64,000 bases of DNA from Planctomycetota bacterium. Lineage in GTDB: Bacteria > Planctomycetota > SZUA-567 > H5-PLA8. Made by a program: the position numbers and the translations under genes. The stretch is taken from positions 1,351,393 through 1,415,392 of the forward strand of contig JABTUM010000002.1 in the NCBI GenBank assembly GCA_015075375.1. The letters run 5' to 3'. The stretch's first letter is position 1. Every line of letters starts with the position of its first letter. Shown one piece after another: positions 47,600 to 57,330 of this stretch. Below the pieces are notes generated by a model. It did no database searches. It saw only the letters and a list, made by a program, of their open reading frames with translations, and was not told where the DNA came from.

Positions 47600-49597
47600 A
47601 TGGCTTCGGCGCAAGGCATCCGCGCGGGCGCGGCCTTCATCGAACTGTCGGTCAACGACAGCAAACTCATCAAGGGTCTGCAACAAGCGCTGACCCGCTT
47701 GAAGAGCTTGGGGTCGGGCCTGCAATCCATCGGCTCCGGCATGCAGGCCCTCGGCACTCGGACGTTGGCCGTGGGTGCAGGTATCGTCACGCCACTGGTG
47801 GCCGCCGCCAAAAGCTTCGCCGAGATGGGCGACGCCCTGGACAAGATGTCCGCGCGCACGGGCATCAGCGTCGAGGCGCTCTCGGAGTTGGGCCACGCGG
47901 CGCAGCTCTCCGGCGCTTCGATGGAGGATGTCGAAGGCGCCATCCGGCGCATGCAGCGCACGCTCGCCGAAGCGCGCTCGGGGTCCAAAACGGCCCTGGA
48001 GGCGCTCTCGGCGCTGGGACTCGCCGTCGAAGACCTCCAGGCGCTCTCGCCCGACGTGCAATTCGCGCTCATCGGTGCGCGCTTGAACGCCATCGAAGAC
48101 CCCGCCGAGCGCGCGGCAGCCGCCATGGAAGTCTTCGGACGCTCCGGGACGAACCTGCTCCCTATGCTGGGAGACCTGAGCCAGCTCCGGGCCGAGGCGC
48201 GGCGGCTGGGAGTCGTCATGTCCACCGAGGACGCCCAAGCCGCCGCCGCGCTCAACGATGGCCTGGACCGCTTGTGGGCTACGCTACGAAGTCTGGTCGT
48301 CACCGTGGGCTCCGCGCTCGCGCCGCTCTTAGCCCAATGGGCCGGCCGGATGCAGGAACTCGTCGCCAGCGCGCGCAACTGGCTTGCGCAAAACCAGGGT
48401 CTCGTGACTTCGATCCTCCAACTCGGCGTGTCACTCCTCGGAATCGGAGCCGCCCTGACGGCCTTGGGCGGAACTCTATCGGCCCTGGGTACGGCGTTCG
48501 GGGCCTTCGCGAGCGTAGCCTCGGCGGCGCTGGCGTTCGTCCTGTCGCCCCTGGGCCTCGTGCTCACCGCGATTGCGGGGCTTGGAACGTACTTGGTCTG
48601 GGCATCGGGCGTGGGCGGCGAGGCGCTTACTTGGCTGGGCCAACGCTTCGACGAACTGAAGGGCTTCGCGCTGGAGTCTTTTCAGGGGATGCAAGACGCC
48701 CTGGCCGCCGGCGACCTGGCCCTGGCGGCCCGCGTATTGTGGCTGAGCCTCCAAGTCGTCTGGCGAGCCGGGATCAACACGCTCATGGGCTGGTGGCTGG
48801 ACTTCAAGAACTGGTACTTGTCGCAAACCTCCGGCCTCTTCACTGGTGCCGTGGTGCTCGCCACCAACGCCTGGTTCGGCCTCCGGCGCGTCTGGGCCAC
48901 CACCGTCAACTTCTGGGCGGACCTGTTGGGTAAGTTCGCCTCGTTCTTCGTGCGCACCTGGAACGATCTCGGCGGCTTCGTCGCCAAGCAGTGGACCAAA
49001 GCGTTGGCGGTGATCGACCCGACGATCAACGTTGAGGCCGTGAACCGGCGCATTGACCAGGAAACCGAGCAACGCAACCGGGCCGTCTCCAACCGTACCC
49101 TGGACGCACGGCTGGATCGCGAGCAAGAGCTTCAGGACTTGGAATCCTCGCGCCAGCGGACACTGGTGGACATCGCCGCCACCGCCGACGCCGAAGACCA
49201 GACCCGCCGCGAGCAGTCCGAACACCAGCGCCAAGACGGACAAGACGCTCTCGAAGCCGCTCGCGAGGAATGGCGCTTGGCCGTGGAAGAGGCCAAAGCC
49301 AAGCGCGAAGGGGCGCGAAGCGATTCCTCGCCCGAGGCCCCTACCCCACCCGCGCCACCAGAGCCGCCTAACCTGGGCGACTTAAAACAGGAACTGGCCG
49401 CCGTCGCCCCCGAAGTCGAAGCACACGTGAAGTTCACCTTCGATGTTTCGGGCGGCTTCTCGGCCGCCGCCGCGGACCGGATCGGCGTGGGCGAGAGCGT
49501 CCAGGAGCGAGCCGCCAAGGCCGCCGAAGAGACCGCCAAGCACACCCGCAAGATCGCTCAAAGAATGGACCAGAACGACGGACTCGTCTTTGCGTGA
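47600..49597 (+). CDS. tape measure protein, module 2
   Basis: A 665-residue protein. N-terminal SVNDSKLIKGLQQALTRLKS and SAKS/AEMGDALDKMSARTGISV are typical tape measure openings; LGAVVLGVTL-like hydrophobic runs occur at about 270-340 (LLGIGAALTALGGTLSALGT). A C-terminal charged coiled coil (about 480-580) is followed by a Pro-rich linker and FDVSGGFSAAAADRIGVG. Tail length would be near 100 nm by the 1.5 Angstrom rule. Confidence 0.85.
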   Translation: MASAQGIRAGAAFIELSVNDSKLIKGLQQALTRLKSLGSGLQSIGSGMQALGTRTLAVGAGIVTPLVAAAKSFAEMGDALDKMSARTGISVEALSELGHAAQLSGASMEDVEGAIRRMQRTLAEARSGSKTALEALSALGLAVEDLQALSPDVQFALIGARLNAIEDPAERAAAAMEVFGRSGTNLLPMLGDLSQLRAEARRLGVVMSTEDAQAAAALNDGLDRLWATLRSLVVTVGSALAPLLAQWAGRMQELVASARNWLAQNQGLVTSILQLGVSLLGIGAALTALGGTLSALGTAFGAFASVASAALAFVLSPLGLVLTAIAGLGTYLVWASGVGGEALTWLGQRFDELKGFALESFQGMQDALAAGDLALAARVLWLSLQVVWRAGINTLMGWWLDFKNWYLSQTSGLFTGAVVLATNAWFGLRRVWATTVNFWADLLGKFASFFVRTWNDLGGFVAKQWTKALAVIDPTINVEAVNRRIDQETEQRNRAVSNRTLDARLDREQELQDLESSRQRTLVDIAATADAEDQTRREQSEHQRQDGQDALEAAREEWRLAVEEAKAKREGARSDSSPEAPTPPAPPEPPNLGDLKQELAAVAPEVEAHVKFTFDVSGGFSAAAADRIGVGESVQERAAKAAEETAKHTRKIAQRMDQNDGLVFA

Positions 49598-49605
49598 GGT
49601 GAAGC

Positions 49606-50409
49606 GTGGCGACTGTTGAAGAACTCTTTCAGGGACGAACCGAGACCGTCTCGGACCGGCCTTCGGCCGAGATTCCGTTCGTCGTGCGCGAAGCCGCCGA
49701 CGAGGCGGAAGTCAAAGCCGCCGCGCTGGCAGATACCCCCTTGCTCTATGCCGGGCTGCCCCGCAAGAGTATCGAGATCGCCGAGCGGATTAACGCGGGC
49801 ACCTGGAAGATCGTCGTCCGCTACGAGAAGGCCGAGCACGCCGAACAGGAGAACCCCGAGCCGGTCTTCTCGTTCGATACCTCCGGCGGCACACAGCACA
49901 TCACGCAGTCCTTACAGACTCGCGCGCGCTACGGGCCGCAAGCATCCGAGTTGCTCGGCGGAGCCATCGGCTTCGACGGCGAGCAGGTCGCCGGTGTGGA
50001 CATCGCCGTACCCGTCTATAACTTTGCCGAGACGCGCTATTTTGCGCCCGGCGCGGTGGACAACGCCTTCCTGGGCGTCATCTTCCGCGCCACGGGGTCG
50101 GTCAACTTCGATGCGTTCCGAGGGTTCTTAGCCGGCGAAGTGCTCTTCCTGGGCGCTTCCGGCTCGCGGCGCGGGACCGATCCCGACGACCTGTGGGAGA
50201 TCACCTACAAGTTCGCCGCCTCGCCCAACCGCGAAAACCTCCAGGTCGGGTCCATCGCCGGCATCGCCAAGAAGGGCTGGGATTACCTCTGGGTCCAGTA
50301 CGCCGCCGACGTGGACGACGGCGTGCAAGCGCTCATCAAGAAGCCCGTCGCCGTCTATGTCGAGCGCGTCTACCCCGAAACCGAGTTCGCGCTTTTGGGT
50401 CTGGGATAG
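49606..50409 (+). CDS. distal tail/tail-tip protein
   Basis: A 267-residue protein from GTG (GAGGTGAAGC upstream). It is beta-rich, with EIPFVVREAADEAEVKAAAL, FSFDTSGGTQHITQSLQTRA, and a C-terminal RRGTDPDDLWEITYKFAASP, VERVYPETEFALLGLG. Position after the tape measure suggests a distal tail or hub protein. No motif beyond position. Confidence 0.55.
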   Translation: MATVEELFQGRTETVSDRPSAEIPFVVREAADEAEVKAAALADTPLLYAGLPRKSIEIAERINAGTWKIVVRYEKAEHAEQENPEPVFSFDTSGGTQHITQSLQTRARYGPQASELLGGAIGFDGEQVAGVDIAVPVYNFAETRYFAPGAVDNAFLGVIFRATGSVNFDAFRGFLAGEVLFLGASGSRRGTDPDDLWEITYKFAASPNRENLQVGSIAGIAKKGWDYLWVQYAADVDDGVQALIKKPVAVYVERVYPETEFALLGLG

Positions 50410-50415
50410 CGTCCC

Positions 50416-51255
50416 GTGGCCGACCCCCTCCAAAAAGTCGCCCCCGGTGCACCCCTGCGCATTCCGGCCACGGCCTACAACGCCTTCGTGGACGCGGCGC
50501 TGGATTACCGTAGCCGCGCCCGCTCCGTCGCCAGCGAGCCGCCCTTTAAGGATACGCGCAACGGGATCGTCTACGTCCGCAACGACTCCGGGGAAGACCT
50601 GGAACGCTTCGCGGTCCTGGGGCTCGACGATCTGGTCATCACGCCCGCCGATAACTTGCTGGAGTTCAAGAACCGCGTCGTACTCTCCGGCGTCATACCG
50701 GAGTTGCGCCACAGGGGGCGCTTCGTCATCCTGGCCGAACCCTTGGGCATCGACCGAACCGGACTGGCTTACGTCCTCGGGATCTGCCCAGCCAGGATCA
50801 CGATCCCAGATGATGCCCAAGCCGGTCCCGCGCGCGCGCGTTTTGCCGATATCGCCGAAGACGAAACCGCGCACCTTACCGTTCAATCCGGTGGCGCAGC
50901 CGAAATCCTCTGGCTGGACGAGGCCGATCCGGAGTTGTCCGAAGGCGAAGACGACACGCGCTGGGCCGTCGTGCGCCTGGGGATCGCGCCTACGGTTTTT
51001 CCGATCAAGCTCGAACAGACCGGCGGGGGCAACGGCAGCGCCTCCGGACCGGCCACCTGGACCTATACGCTCCGGGACTTCTACACCGAGGCCATACTGT
51101 TCGAAGCCGCGGACCCAACCGCCGAACCGCACCAATGGCGTCGCCCCGCCGTCGGCGGCATGAGCGCCGCGACCTTTGGTCTGGCGCATTACACGCACGA
51201 CGGACGGCTCGCGCTTGCCTGGGTCAACGAGACGGTCGAACAGGAGGCGTGCTAA
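50416..51255 (+). CDS. tail-tip protein
   Basis: A 279-residue protein from GTG. It starts DPLQKVAPGAPLRIPATAYN (an N-terminal form common in tail-tip proteins of this lineage), followed by GIVYVRNDSGEDLERFAVLG, a beta domain and WTYTLRDFYTEAILFEAADP. Function from context. Confidence 0.55.
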   Translation: MADPLQKVAPGAPLRIPATAYNAFVDAALDYRSRARSVASEPPFKDTRNGIVYVRNDSGEDLERFAVLGLDDLVITPADNLLEFKNRVVLSGVIPELRHRGRFVILAEPLGIDRTGLAYVLGICPARITIPDDAQAGPARARFADIAEDETAHLTVQSGGAAEILWLDEADPELSEGEDDTRWAVVRLGIAPTVFPIKLEQTGGGNGSASGPATWTYTLRDFYTEAILFEAADPTAEPHQWRRPAVGGMSAATFGLAHYTHDGRLALAWVNETVEQEAC

Positions 51256-51258
51256 GCC

Positions 51259-52623
51259 ATGCCCGGCGCGGCCATCGTTCGATCCTCTGGGAAACGCGGC
51301 GTGCGCACGAGCGGCAAAGCCGCCGTGGAACCCTGCCCCACGTGCTGCGGCGGCAGCGGCGCGAACCCCTGCACCGAATGCGGCTTAAGCTGCCCGCCCA
51401 GCCCGCAGTGCCAACAAGCCTGCGCCCACTGCGACGAGTGCGAACACGACTGCACGCAAGCCTGCCAAGAACTGGACAGTTGCATGCAGGCGTGCGCGGA
51501 AGCGCAGAGCTTATGCTTGAACGCCTGCGAGAATGCCTACTCGGCTTGCACCAGCCAATGCGACCCTGAAAGCCCGGATTATGAAGCGTGCCTCGCCGCC
51601 TGCGAAGCGCAACGCAACGCCTGTCTTGAAGCCTGCGGCGAATGCAACCCGTCCGATTGCCCGACCTACGCCGAATGCCAATCCTGCCAAGAAACGTGCT
51701 TCCCCGACTGCGCCACCTGCCAAGCCTGCCGCGACCAACAGGAGCAGGAAGCCGCCTACCAGTACATCCAGACCAACGGAAGCCTGGACTTAGGGACCAT
51801 CCCCGCCGGCGGCGTTACTCTCACCATCGTACCTCTGTCAGACTTGAACCAACTCGTCGTAAGCTTTCATGCGGAAGTGACCGGCGGCGGGTTCTATCGC
51901 GGCAGCGTCTTCTTCGCCGGAGAACCCGCGCCGTACCAATCCGCCGATGCGCCCTTCGTGGACCTCGGTTGCGAGGACGCGCTCGACTTCACCGTCACGG
52001 TCAACCGCCCGCTCGCCAAGTGCCAGCAATACACCCTTACCGTCTTGCCGGCGATCTTTTCCTGCCTCAGCGCCGTCAACTGCAACACCGTCCTGGACGT
52101 CTTCCAGTTCGCGGCCACCGTCTCCGATGCCGACATCGGGCGGGGATGGTTTCGGCCCATCGGCTGGTCCTGGAGCAAGCCCGGCGCTCCGCCGGGATCG
52201 CAGTTCCCCGGCAACGTCTGGTCCACCTCCTGCATCGGCGAAGCCTCCAAGATCATCCGCCGCACCTACCGCTACCGCGTCAACAGCAGCGCCTCCAAGT
52301 GCCTGCGCGTCTACGTGCGCCATGTCGGCATCGCCAAGACCTGTGGCACGAACCCAAAAGTTTTACTGGAATGCTCGACGATTTCAGAGTTGGTGGGGAG
52401 CGGCCCCGACGGTTCATTCGCCGAATTGCAGCTTCACAACCGGCGCAGCCCGCTGAGCCTGGAGACCGACTTCGTGCACGCCTCGTACTACAACCACCAC
52501 ATTGACGCGGGAGCCTCGCCCGAGTGCTGCGGGCAGTTCACGTTCTCATTCGACATCGAGATCAAGGTCGAGTGCGTTGGCAGCTTGGACGATGCGCCCG
52601 GTTACGTCTGCCCGGCCTGTTAG
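51259..52623 (+). CDS. tail-associated protein with 30-Cys CX3C array
   Basis: A 454-residue protein. Residues 26-157 hold 30 cysteines. They start with zinc-ribbon-like CPTCCGG and CTECGLSC, continue as CX3C pairs (C65-69, C75-79, C86-90, C97-101, C111-115, C122-126) spaced mostly by five or six residues, and end with CxxC pairs to C157. This predicts helical hairpins joined by disulfides or a metal-binding array. Residues ~165-454 are a beta-rich domain with further Cys (CLRVYVRHVGIAKTCG, CCGQFTFSFDIEIKVEC). It is the next-to-last gene of the tail operon, so it may be a stabilised tail-tip or adhesin. Confidence 0.7.
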   Translation: MPGAAIVRSSGKRGVRTSGKAAVEPCPTCCGGSGANPCTECGLSCPPSPQCQQACAHCDECEHDCTQACQELDSCMQACAEAQSLCLNACENAYSACTSQCDPESPDYEACLAACEAQRNACLEACGECNPSDCPTYAECQSCQETCFPDCATCQACRDQQEQEAAYQYIQTNGSLDLGTIPAGGVTLTIVPLSDLNQLVVSFHAEVTGGGFYRGSVFFAGEPAPYQSADAPFVDLGCEDALDFTVTVNRPLAKCQQYTLTVLPAIFSCLSAVNCNTVLDVFQFAATVSDADIGRGWFRPIGWSWSKPGAPPGSQFPGNVWSTSCIGEASKIIRRTYRYRVNSSASKCLRVYVRHVGIAKTCGTNPKVLLECSTISELVGSGPDGSFAELQLHNRRSPLSLETDFVHASYYNHHIDAGASPECCGQFTFSFDIEIKVECVGSLDDAPGYVCPAC

Positions 52624-52632
52624 GGATCTGCC

Positions 52633-52989
52633 ATGGCAAAGCTGTATCCGAAGAACAATGGCCCGGTGCAGGTCGAGACTGCACGAACGGCAATTCACCC
52701 GAAGAGCCTCTCTCCGGGCAAGTCGTTGGGCTTGGTTAGCTTCGTGAAAGGCATGCTCTCGGGCCAGGTCAGCTCCGAGGTTCGCGAGACACGCTTGGCC
52801 ATCTGCCGGGCATGCACGGCCACGGACAGCAAGGGCGAGCGGCTGTTTCGAGAGATCGGCGGGAGAGCGTACTGTGGGGAACCCAGGCTGCAGAAACTCC
52901 TTCGCGTGGATGCACAGGATGGGTGCGGGTGCGAACTCCGCAAAAAGTCTCTAAGCCGCGCCGCAAGCTGCCCTATAAGGAAGTGGTAA
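52633..52989 (+). CDS. Cys-cluster protein ending the module 2 operon
   Basis: A 118-residue protein with CCATGG start context after GGGATCTG. N-terminal half is polar; C-terminal half has CRACTATDSKGERLFREIGG, then YCGEPRLQKLLRVDAQDGCG, CELRKK and SCPIRKW, about six Cys that may bind a metal ion. Proteins with this layout are found at the end of tail operons; role unknown. The following 230 bases are AT-rich and non-coding apart from a doubtful 36-codon frame. Confidence 0.6.
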   Translation: MAKLYPKNNGPVQVETARTAIHPKSLSPGKSLGLVSFVKGMLSGQVSSEVRETRLAICRACTATDSKGERLFREIGGRAYCGEPRLQKLLRVDAQDGCGCELRKKSLSRAASCPIRKW

Positions 52990-53143
52990 AGCGTTCGCGG
53001 TATACGGAGAGACCATGAAAGGCAAAATTTCGCAGAGCACCGTGCGAAAATCTGCCGGATGCAACCAACCCAATACAACCTTAGTTCTCCCAAGGTATTA
53101 CACATTTCGTAAACACAAATGAAACACACTGCTCTCTTTTAGC

Positions 53144-53171
53144 TTGTCATATATATGCGGTGGTATATACA
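53144..53171 (+). promoter_or_regulatory. candidate sigma-70-type promoter
   Basis: TTGTCA (53144-53149) and TATACA (53166-53171) are 16 bases apart in an AT-rich stretch 50 bases before the giant secreted gene. The -35 word matches five of six consensus bases and the -10 word four. It would start the right-hand cassette. Confidence 0.4.
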
Positions 53172-53222
53172 GTCTTGCCTTAGTTTTGACTTTCCTGCTC
53201 TTCACATCCAAAAGGTATGCTC

Positions 53223-56200
53223 ATGCGTATCCCGCTCTTGTTTTTCTGTGTTGTTGCATTCCTTCTGACACCGCTGGAGCTTCTGAACGCCGCTGAGCGT
53301 TATTGGATCGCCTCGTCGGCGAAGAACTGGAACGATGCAAGCGGATGGTCAGAAACCCCGGGCGGAGCGGGCGGAGCCACGGCGCCCGAAAGCGGGGACC
53401 GCGCCTTCTTCGGCGCTTACGGAGCCGGCAACTGTACCGTCACCGCCAGCATCACCGTGGATCGCATCGAGATCGCCAGCGCTTACACCGGCATCGTATC
53501 TCAAAGCTCGGGCGTGACCGTCATGACCGGCTCTCTGGTGGTGGATGGCGCGTTTCGCTTGGGCGCAAACGGCAAACTACAACTGACCGATACCGATGTG
53601 CCGCTCTCCGGAAGCGGTACGCTCGATACCTCCACGAACACGCCCAATACCGTCGAGTACGCGGGCGGCGACGAGATCGAAATCGCCAGCGGCACGCCGG
53701 TCTCCGCCTATCATCATTTGACGCTTACGCCACCTGGCGGCATCAGCAGGACCGGCGTCTTCGTAGGCAACGCCAACGAACAGTATTACGACATGGCGGC
53801 GGTGGATTCGGCGGGCGGTTACCTCTACATCGGCACCAAGAACAGTCCCGCGAAGATCGTCAAAATCCGACTTTCGGACTTCACCCGCGTGGGCACGCTC
53901 ACCCTGGCCAGCGGCGAAAAGGACCTCTCCCCCGCGGTCGTCATAGATTCGGCCGCCGGGTTCATGTACGTGGGCACGCGCACGACGCCTGGCCGCGTGG
54001 TGAAGATTCAGTTGTCCGACTTTACGCGCGTTGGCGCAATCACCCTGAACAGCGGCGAAGACCAACTGTGGTCTGCGGCCCTGGACGGTGCCAACGGGTA
54101 CGCCTACTTCGGCACACGCACGTCGCCGGCGCGCATCGTCAAGGTCCAGCTTTCGGACTTCACGCGCCATTCGGCACTCACACTGGCCAGCGGCGAAAAC
54201 GAGGCACTGGGCGCGTGCCTGGACGCGGCGGCGGGGTTCGCCTATTTCGGCTTACAGACCTACCCCGGCAAGGTCGTCAAGGTGCGGCTATCGGACTTTA
54301 CCGCCATGGGCACGTTGACGTTTAACTCCGGCGAAGACCGCATCAGGGTGGGTGTACTCGACGCCGCAGCCGGGTATGCGTACTTCTCCACGCGCACCTC
54401 GCCGGGGAAGGTGGTGCGGGTAAAGCTGGCCGACTTCACTCGCGACGCGGTATTGACCATGGAAAGCGGCGAGAACGAACTGTACTCCGGCGTGATTGAC
54501 ACGGAAGGCGGGCACGCCTTCTTCGGCACGTACACCAATCCAGGCAAGGTCATCAAGGTCAAGCTGGAGGATTTCACGCGGGCCGATGCGGCAACCTTCG
54601 GCTTCAACGAAAAGCAGCTTGATACCGCCGCGATTGACGCGGCCAACGGGTACGCCTACTTCATGACCGACAACTGGACGGGCAAGGCGGTCAAGGTGAA
54701 CTTGAAGCACGTGGACGCCGAATGGACGCATTCGGGCGCGCTGGACGTAAACGGCAATCTGGCCATCGGCGCGGGAGTGTTGAACTCGGCCGGCCAGAAC
54801 ATCGCGGTCGGCGGCGGCTGGAGCAACACCGGGACATTCAATGCCGGCCTGAACACCGTCACGCTCGACGGCGGCTCGCAGAGCGTGAGCGGGCACAACA
54901 CGTTCCGCAACCTGACCAAGATCATAACGAGCGCCGCGACACTGACCTTCGAGAGCGGCAAGACGCAACAGGTTGCCGGGGCGTTGAACCTTCAAGGCGC
55001 CAGCGGGCAGTTGCTGAGCGTGCTCGCGAGCCAGAGCGGCCAGCCTTGGCGGCTGGTGGCCGAAAACTACCAGACGGCGCGCTACGCCGACGTAAAGGAT
55101 ACCGACGCCTCGGAAGGGCGCGCGCTCGTGGCGCTCCATTCGAGCGACAGCGGAAACAACGCGAACGTGATCTTCACCGCGCCGGTGCTTGTAAGCATCT
55201 CGACCCCTAACACGAGCGTCACCAGCCCGGCCTGGGTGGAAGGAGCCAACAGCGCGGATGTATCGAGCGTGGCCGTCGCGGTCAATTCGGGAACCGCGTT
55301 TGATGCCGTGCGGTTGAGCCCCACCAAATGGTTCGCGGATAACGCCTCATCAGGCGGCGCGAGCTTCGGCGTAACCCTGTCGCCCACGGCGGCGACGAAC
55401 GTGGAGGTGGTCGTCGCCAACCCGTTCACGGAATCCAACAGCGCCACGCAGAACATCACCTGGACGGCGACGAACCTGACCGGCCAATCGTACAGCGAAG
55501 ACACGGTCCGCATCCGTAAGGGCGACAGCCTGTTGCTGACGGCCACGGGAACGGGGACAACCCTGGAAATAGACGGGCACGGCGACGGGACGTTCGAACA
55601 CAGCGGCGCGTCGGGCGCCCTATTCTCCACGGCCTACCCCACGGCGGGCACGTTCGTGGCGAAAGCGAGAATTGACAGCGTCGAGGCGGGGACGCTGACG
55701 GTGGTGGTGATAGGCGTGAATCTGCACGGCCCGATCGCCTGCGAAGTGGGTTTCCAGCGTGAGAAGGACGTGGACGTGAGCCCCGCGTCGGAAACCGGCG
55801 AGGTTTCGTTCGCGGCGAACGATGGATTTTGGATGACGGCGTCGGTTAAGCAGGCCATAGCCACCGGCGCGACGCTGTACTTGAAACCTTTGCGGCGCGG
55901 TACGCCGGTGCTTGAAGCGCGGTTGAACGGGGCAACCGCGCCGTTGCTCGCACGGCAGGAGGTGGATGAATTCACACGGAATACGCCTGCCCTGCTTTCG
56001 GCTTTGATAAACGACACGACTGACGTGGGCGGAACTACTTTGATTATGCGCCCCTATATTCCTAATGTGCGATGGCAGTTCGATATGTTTGCCAGTACAG
56101 CGACCTTTGGAGGTGGCTTGACCTCTCTGTCCGTGAATACATCGGACACCGAATTTGAAGAGGTGTTTGACCCGCACACCGGTGAATCCATAGGCCAACT

Positions 56201-57305
56201 CCTCATCGAGTTAGAATTACCCTCCGAAGAAGACAAGTACTGTTTTAATGCCAAAGCGCTTCAAGCAAGTTCGCCAGAGAAAGTTGTAGCAGGAGCAGAA
56301 GGAGTAAATGGAGGACCATGCAAGGCCCGAATCGATAAGCTAGTTCTATGCCCGGGAGATAAACGAAAACTACAGATGGAGCTAACTGTTCGCAAGGAAG
56401 GTGGCGAGAAGCACGATGTCGTAATACAAGGCGGTCCTGCGGAAGCAACGAAGCCAAAGTTTACCAAGTCTGACTCACAAGTTTGCCCAAAATGCTTTGA
56501 CTGTGGAAAAGCCGTTGGAGTACAGGAAGAGGAAGTGTTTGCTGACGCAGCGACAACTGGGGAATACGATGTTAAGATTGGCGAGGCAATTTTCGAGAAG
56601 GTGATTCAAATAACAGACAAGAAAGTTGAGATTAATCTCAAACATCGAGGCACCTTTACACATTCCCCTAAGTACGCACTAGTCCCCCGAGGACTGGCAG
56701 TGACAGCAATTAGCACCAGTTCATTAGGAGCAAGCACTCCTCGTCTTCCCAATAACGTGAACGGCGACGGGTTTTATAATCCTATTGAGATTCAAGGCAA
56801 GATATGCAGCGAGGCAGACTTAGGCCTTCGGCTTACCTGCAAGCAGTCCGCGAAATCTAAACTTTGGACCCTTACAAATTTCCCCAATGAAGCGCCGCCT
56901 CGAACCGAGCTTACGCTTATCACTTCTACAGATTCCCCAAATGACGATCCTAGTACCGATTATACCGATGGCGATCCAAGCGGAGATGGTGAAGGGATGT
57001 GCTTTTCCGCAGATGCACCCGGCTTTAAATTTGAGACCTTTGATAAAAATCACCGGAAAGGAACCATTTATGCACTTCGGCAGGTGTTCCAAACATATTG
57101 GGTGGACGCCGCCGGTAATCAGGTGTCCGATGTTATGCGTTGGACAAGTGCTATTACCGTCATTAAAACTGGAGATGTTGGTGAGGATATTTGGGCGAGA
57201 ACTAAGGAAGGCAACTATGTTGATGTGGGTAGTGGCCCAGACTCATCGCTTGACGTCACCAAAGATGAGCTTCTTAAGATTTTCAACAATAACTTCACGC
57301 CATAA
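53223..57305 (+). CDS. giant secreted chimera with seven-repeat propeller
   Basis: A 1360-residue protein. I use the second ATG (53223) because AAAGG lies 7 bases before it. Signal peptide: MRIPLLFFCVVAFLLTPLEL, then LNA. Residues ~25-150 are a beta-rich N-terminal module (RYWIASSAKNWNDASGWSET). From ~180 to 500 there are seven ~47-residue repeats with the core YAYFGTxTxPGxVVKVxLSDFT and LTLxSGE, fitting a seven-bladed propeller. Residues ~500-920 hold further beta modules. From about residue 940 (nt 56030) base use becomes much more AT-rich and the sequence gains Cys and Lys (CPGDKRKLQMELTVRKEGGE). Likely exported and surface-bound. It may be an adhesin. Confidence 0.65.
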   Translation: MRIPLLFFCVVAFLLTPLELLNAAERYWIASSAKNWNDASGWSETPGGAGGATAPESGDRAFFGAYGAGNCTVTASITVDRIEIASAYTGIVSQSSGVTVMTGSLVVDGAFRLGANGKLQLTDTDVPLSGSGTLDTSTNTPNTVEYAGGDEIEIASGTPVSAYHHLTLTPPGGISRTGVFVGNANEQYYDMAAVDSAGGYLYIGTKNSPAKIVKIRLSDFTRVGTLTLASGEKDLSPAVVIDSAAGFMYVGTRTTPGRVVKIQLSDFTRVGAITLNSGEDQLWSAALDGANGYAYFGTRTSPARIVKVQLSDFTRHSALTLASGENEALGACLDAAAGFAYFGLQTYPGKVVKVRLSDFTAMGTLTFNSGEDRIRVGVLDAAAGYAYFSTRTSPGKVVRVKLADFTRDAVLTMESGENELYSGVIDTEGGHAFFGTYTNPGKVIKVKLEDFTRADAATFGFNEKQLDTAAIDAANGYAYFMTDNWTGKAVKVNLKHVDAEWTHSGALDVNGNLAIGAGVLNSAGQNIAVGGGWSNTGTFNAGLNTVTLDGGSQSVSGHNTFRNLTKIITSAATLTFESGKTQQVAGALNLQGASGQLLSVLASQSGQPWRLVAENYQTARYADVKDTDASEGRALVALHSSDSGNNANVIFTAPVLVSISTPNTSVTSPAWVEGANSADVSSVAVAVNSGTAFDAVRLSPTKWFADNASSGGASFGVTLSPTAATNVEVVVANPFTESNSATQNITWTATNLTGQSYSEDTVRIRKGDSLLLTATGTGTTLEIDGHGDGTFEHSGASGALFSTAYPTAGTFVAKARIDSVEAGTLTVVVIGVNLHGPIACEVGFQREKDVDVSPASETGEVSFAANDGFWMTASVKQAIATGATLYLKPLRRGTPVLEARLNGATAPLLARQEVDEFTRNTPALLSALINDTTDVGGTTLIMRPYIPNVRWQFDMFASTATFGGGLTSLSVNTSDTEFEEVFDPHTGESIGQLLIELELPSEEDKYCFNAKALQASSPEKVVAGAEGVNGGPCKARIDKLVLCPGDKRKLQMELTVRKEGGEKHDVVIQGGPAEATKPKFTKSDSQVCPKCFDCGKAVGVQEEEVFADAATTGEYDVKIGEAIFEKVIQITDKKVEINLKHRGTFTHSPKYALVPRGLAVTAISTSSLGASTPRLPNNVNGDGFYNPIEIQGKICSEADLGLRLTCKQSAKSKLWTLTNFPNEAPPRTELTLITSTDSPNDDPSTDYTDGDPSGDGEGMCFSADAPGFKFETFDKNHRKGTIYALRQVFQTYWVDAAGNQVSDVMRWTSAITVIKTGDVGEDIWARTKEGNYVDVGSGPDSSLDVTKDELLKIFNNNFTP

Positions 57306-57330
57306 CCAGTGATTGCACGGAGCAGCGGTA

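Noticed and set aside
46841..48238. 465-residue open frame on the - strand
   Set aside because: It runs antisense to the tail chaperone region and tape measure, crosses an intergenic inverted repeat and has a shadow-like composition.
53015..53125. 36-codon frame (MKGKISQSTVRKSAG...) after the module 2 operon
   Set aside because: GGAGAGACC precedes it, but the product is short, with no hydrophobic or structural feature, in a non-coding AT-rich spacer.
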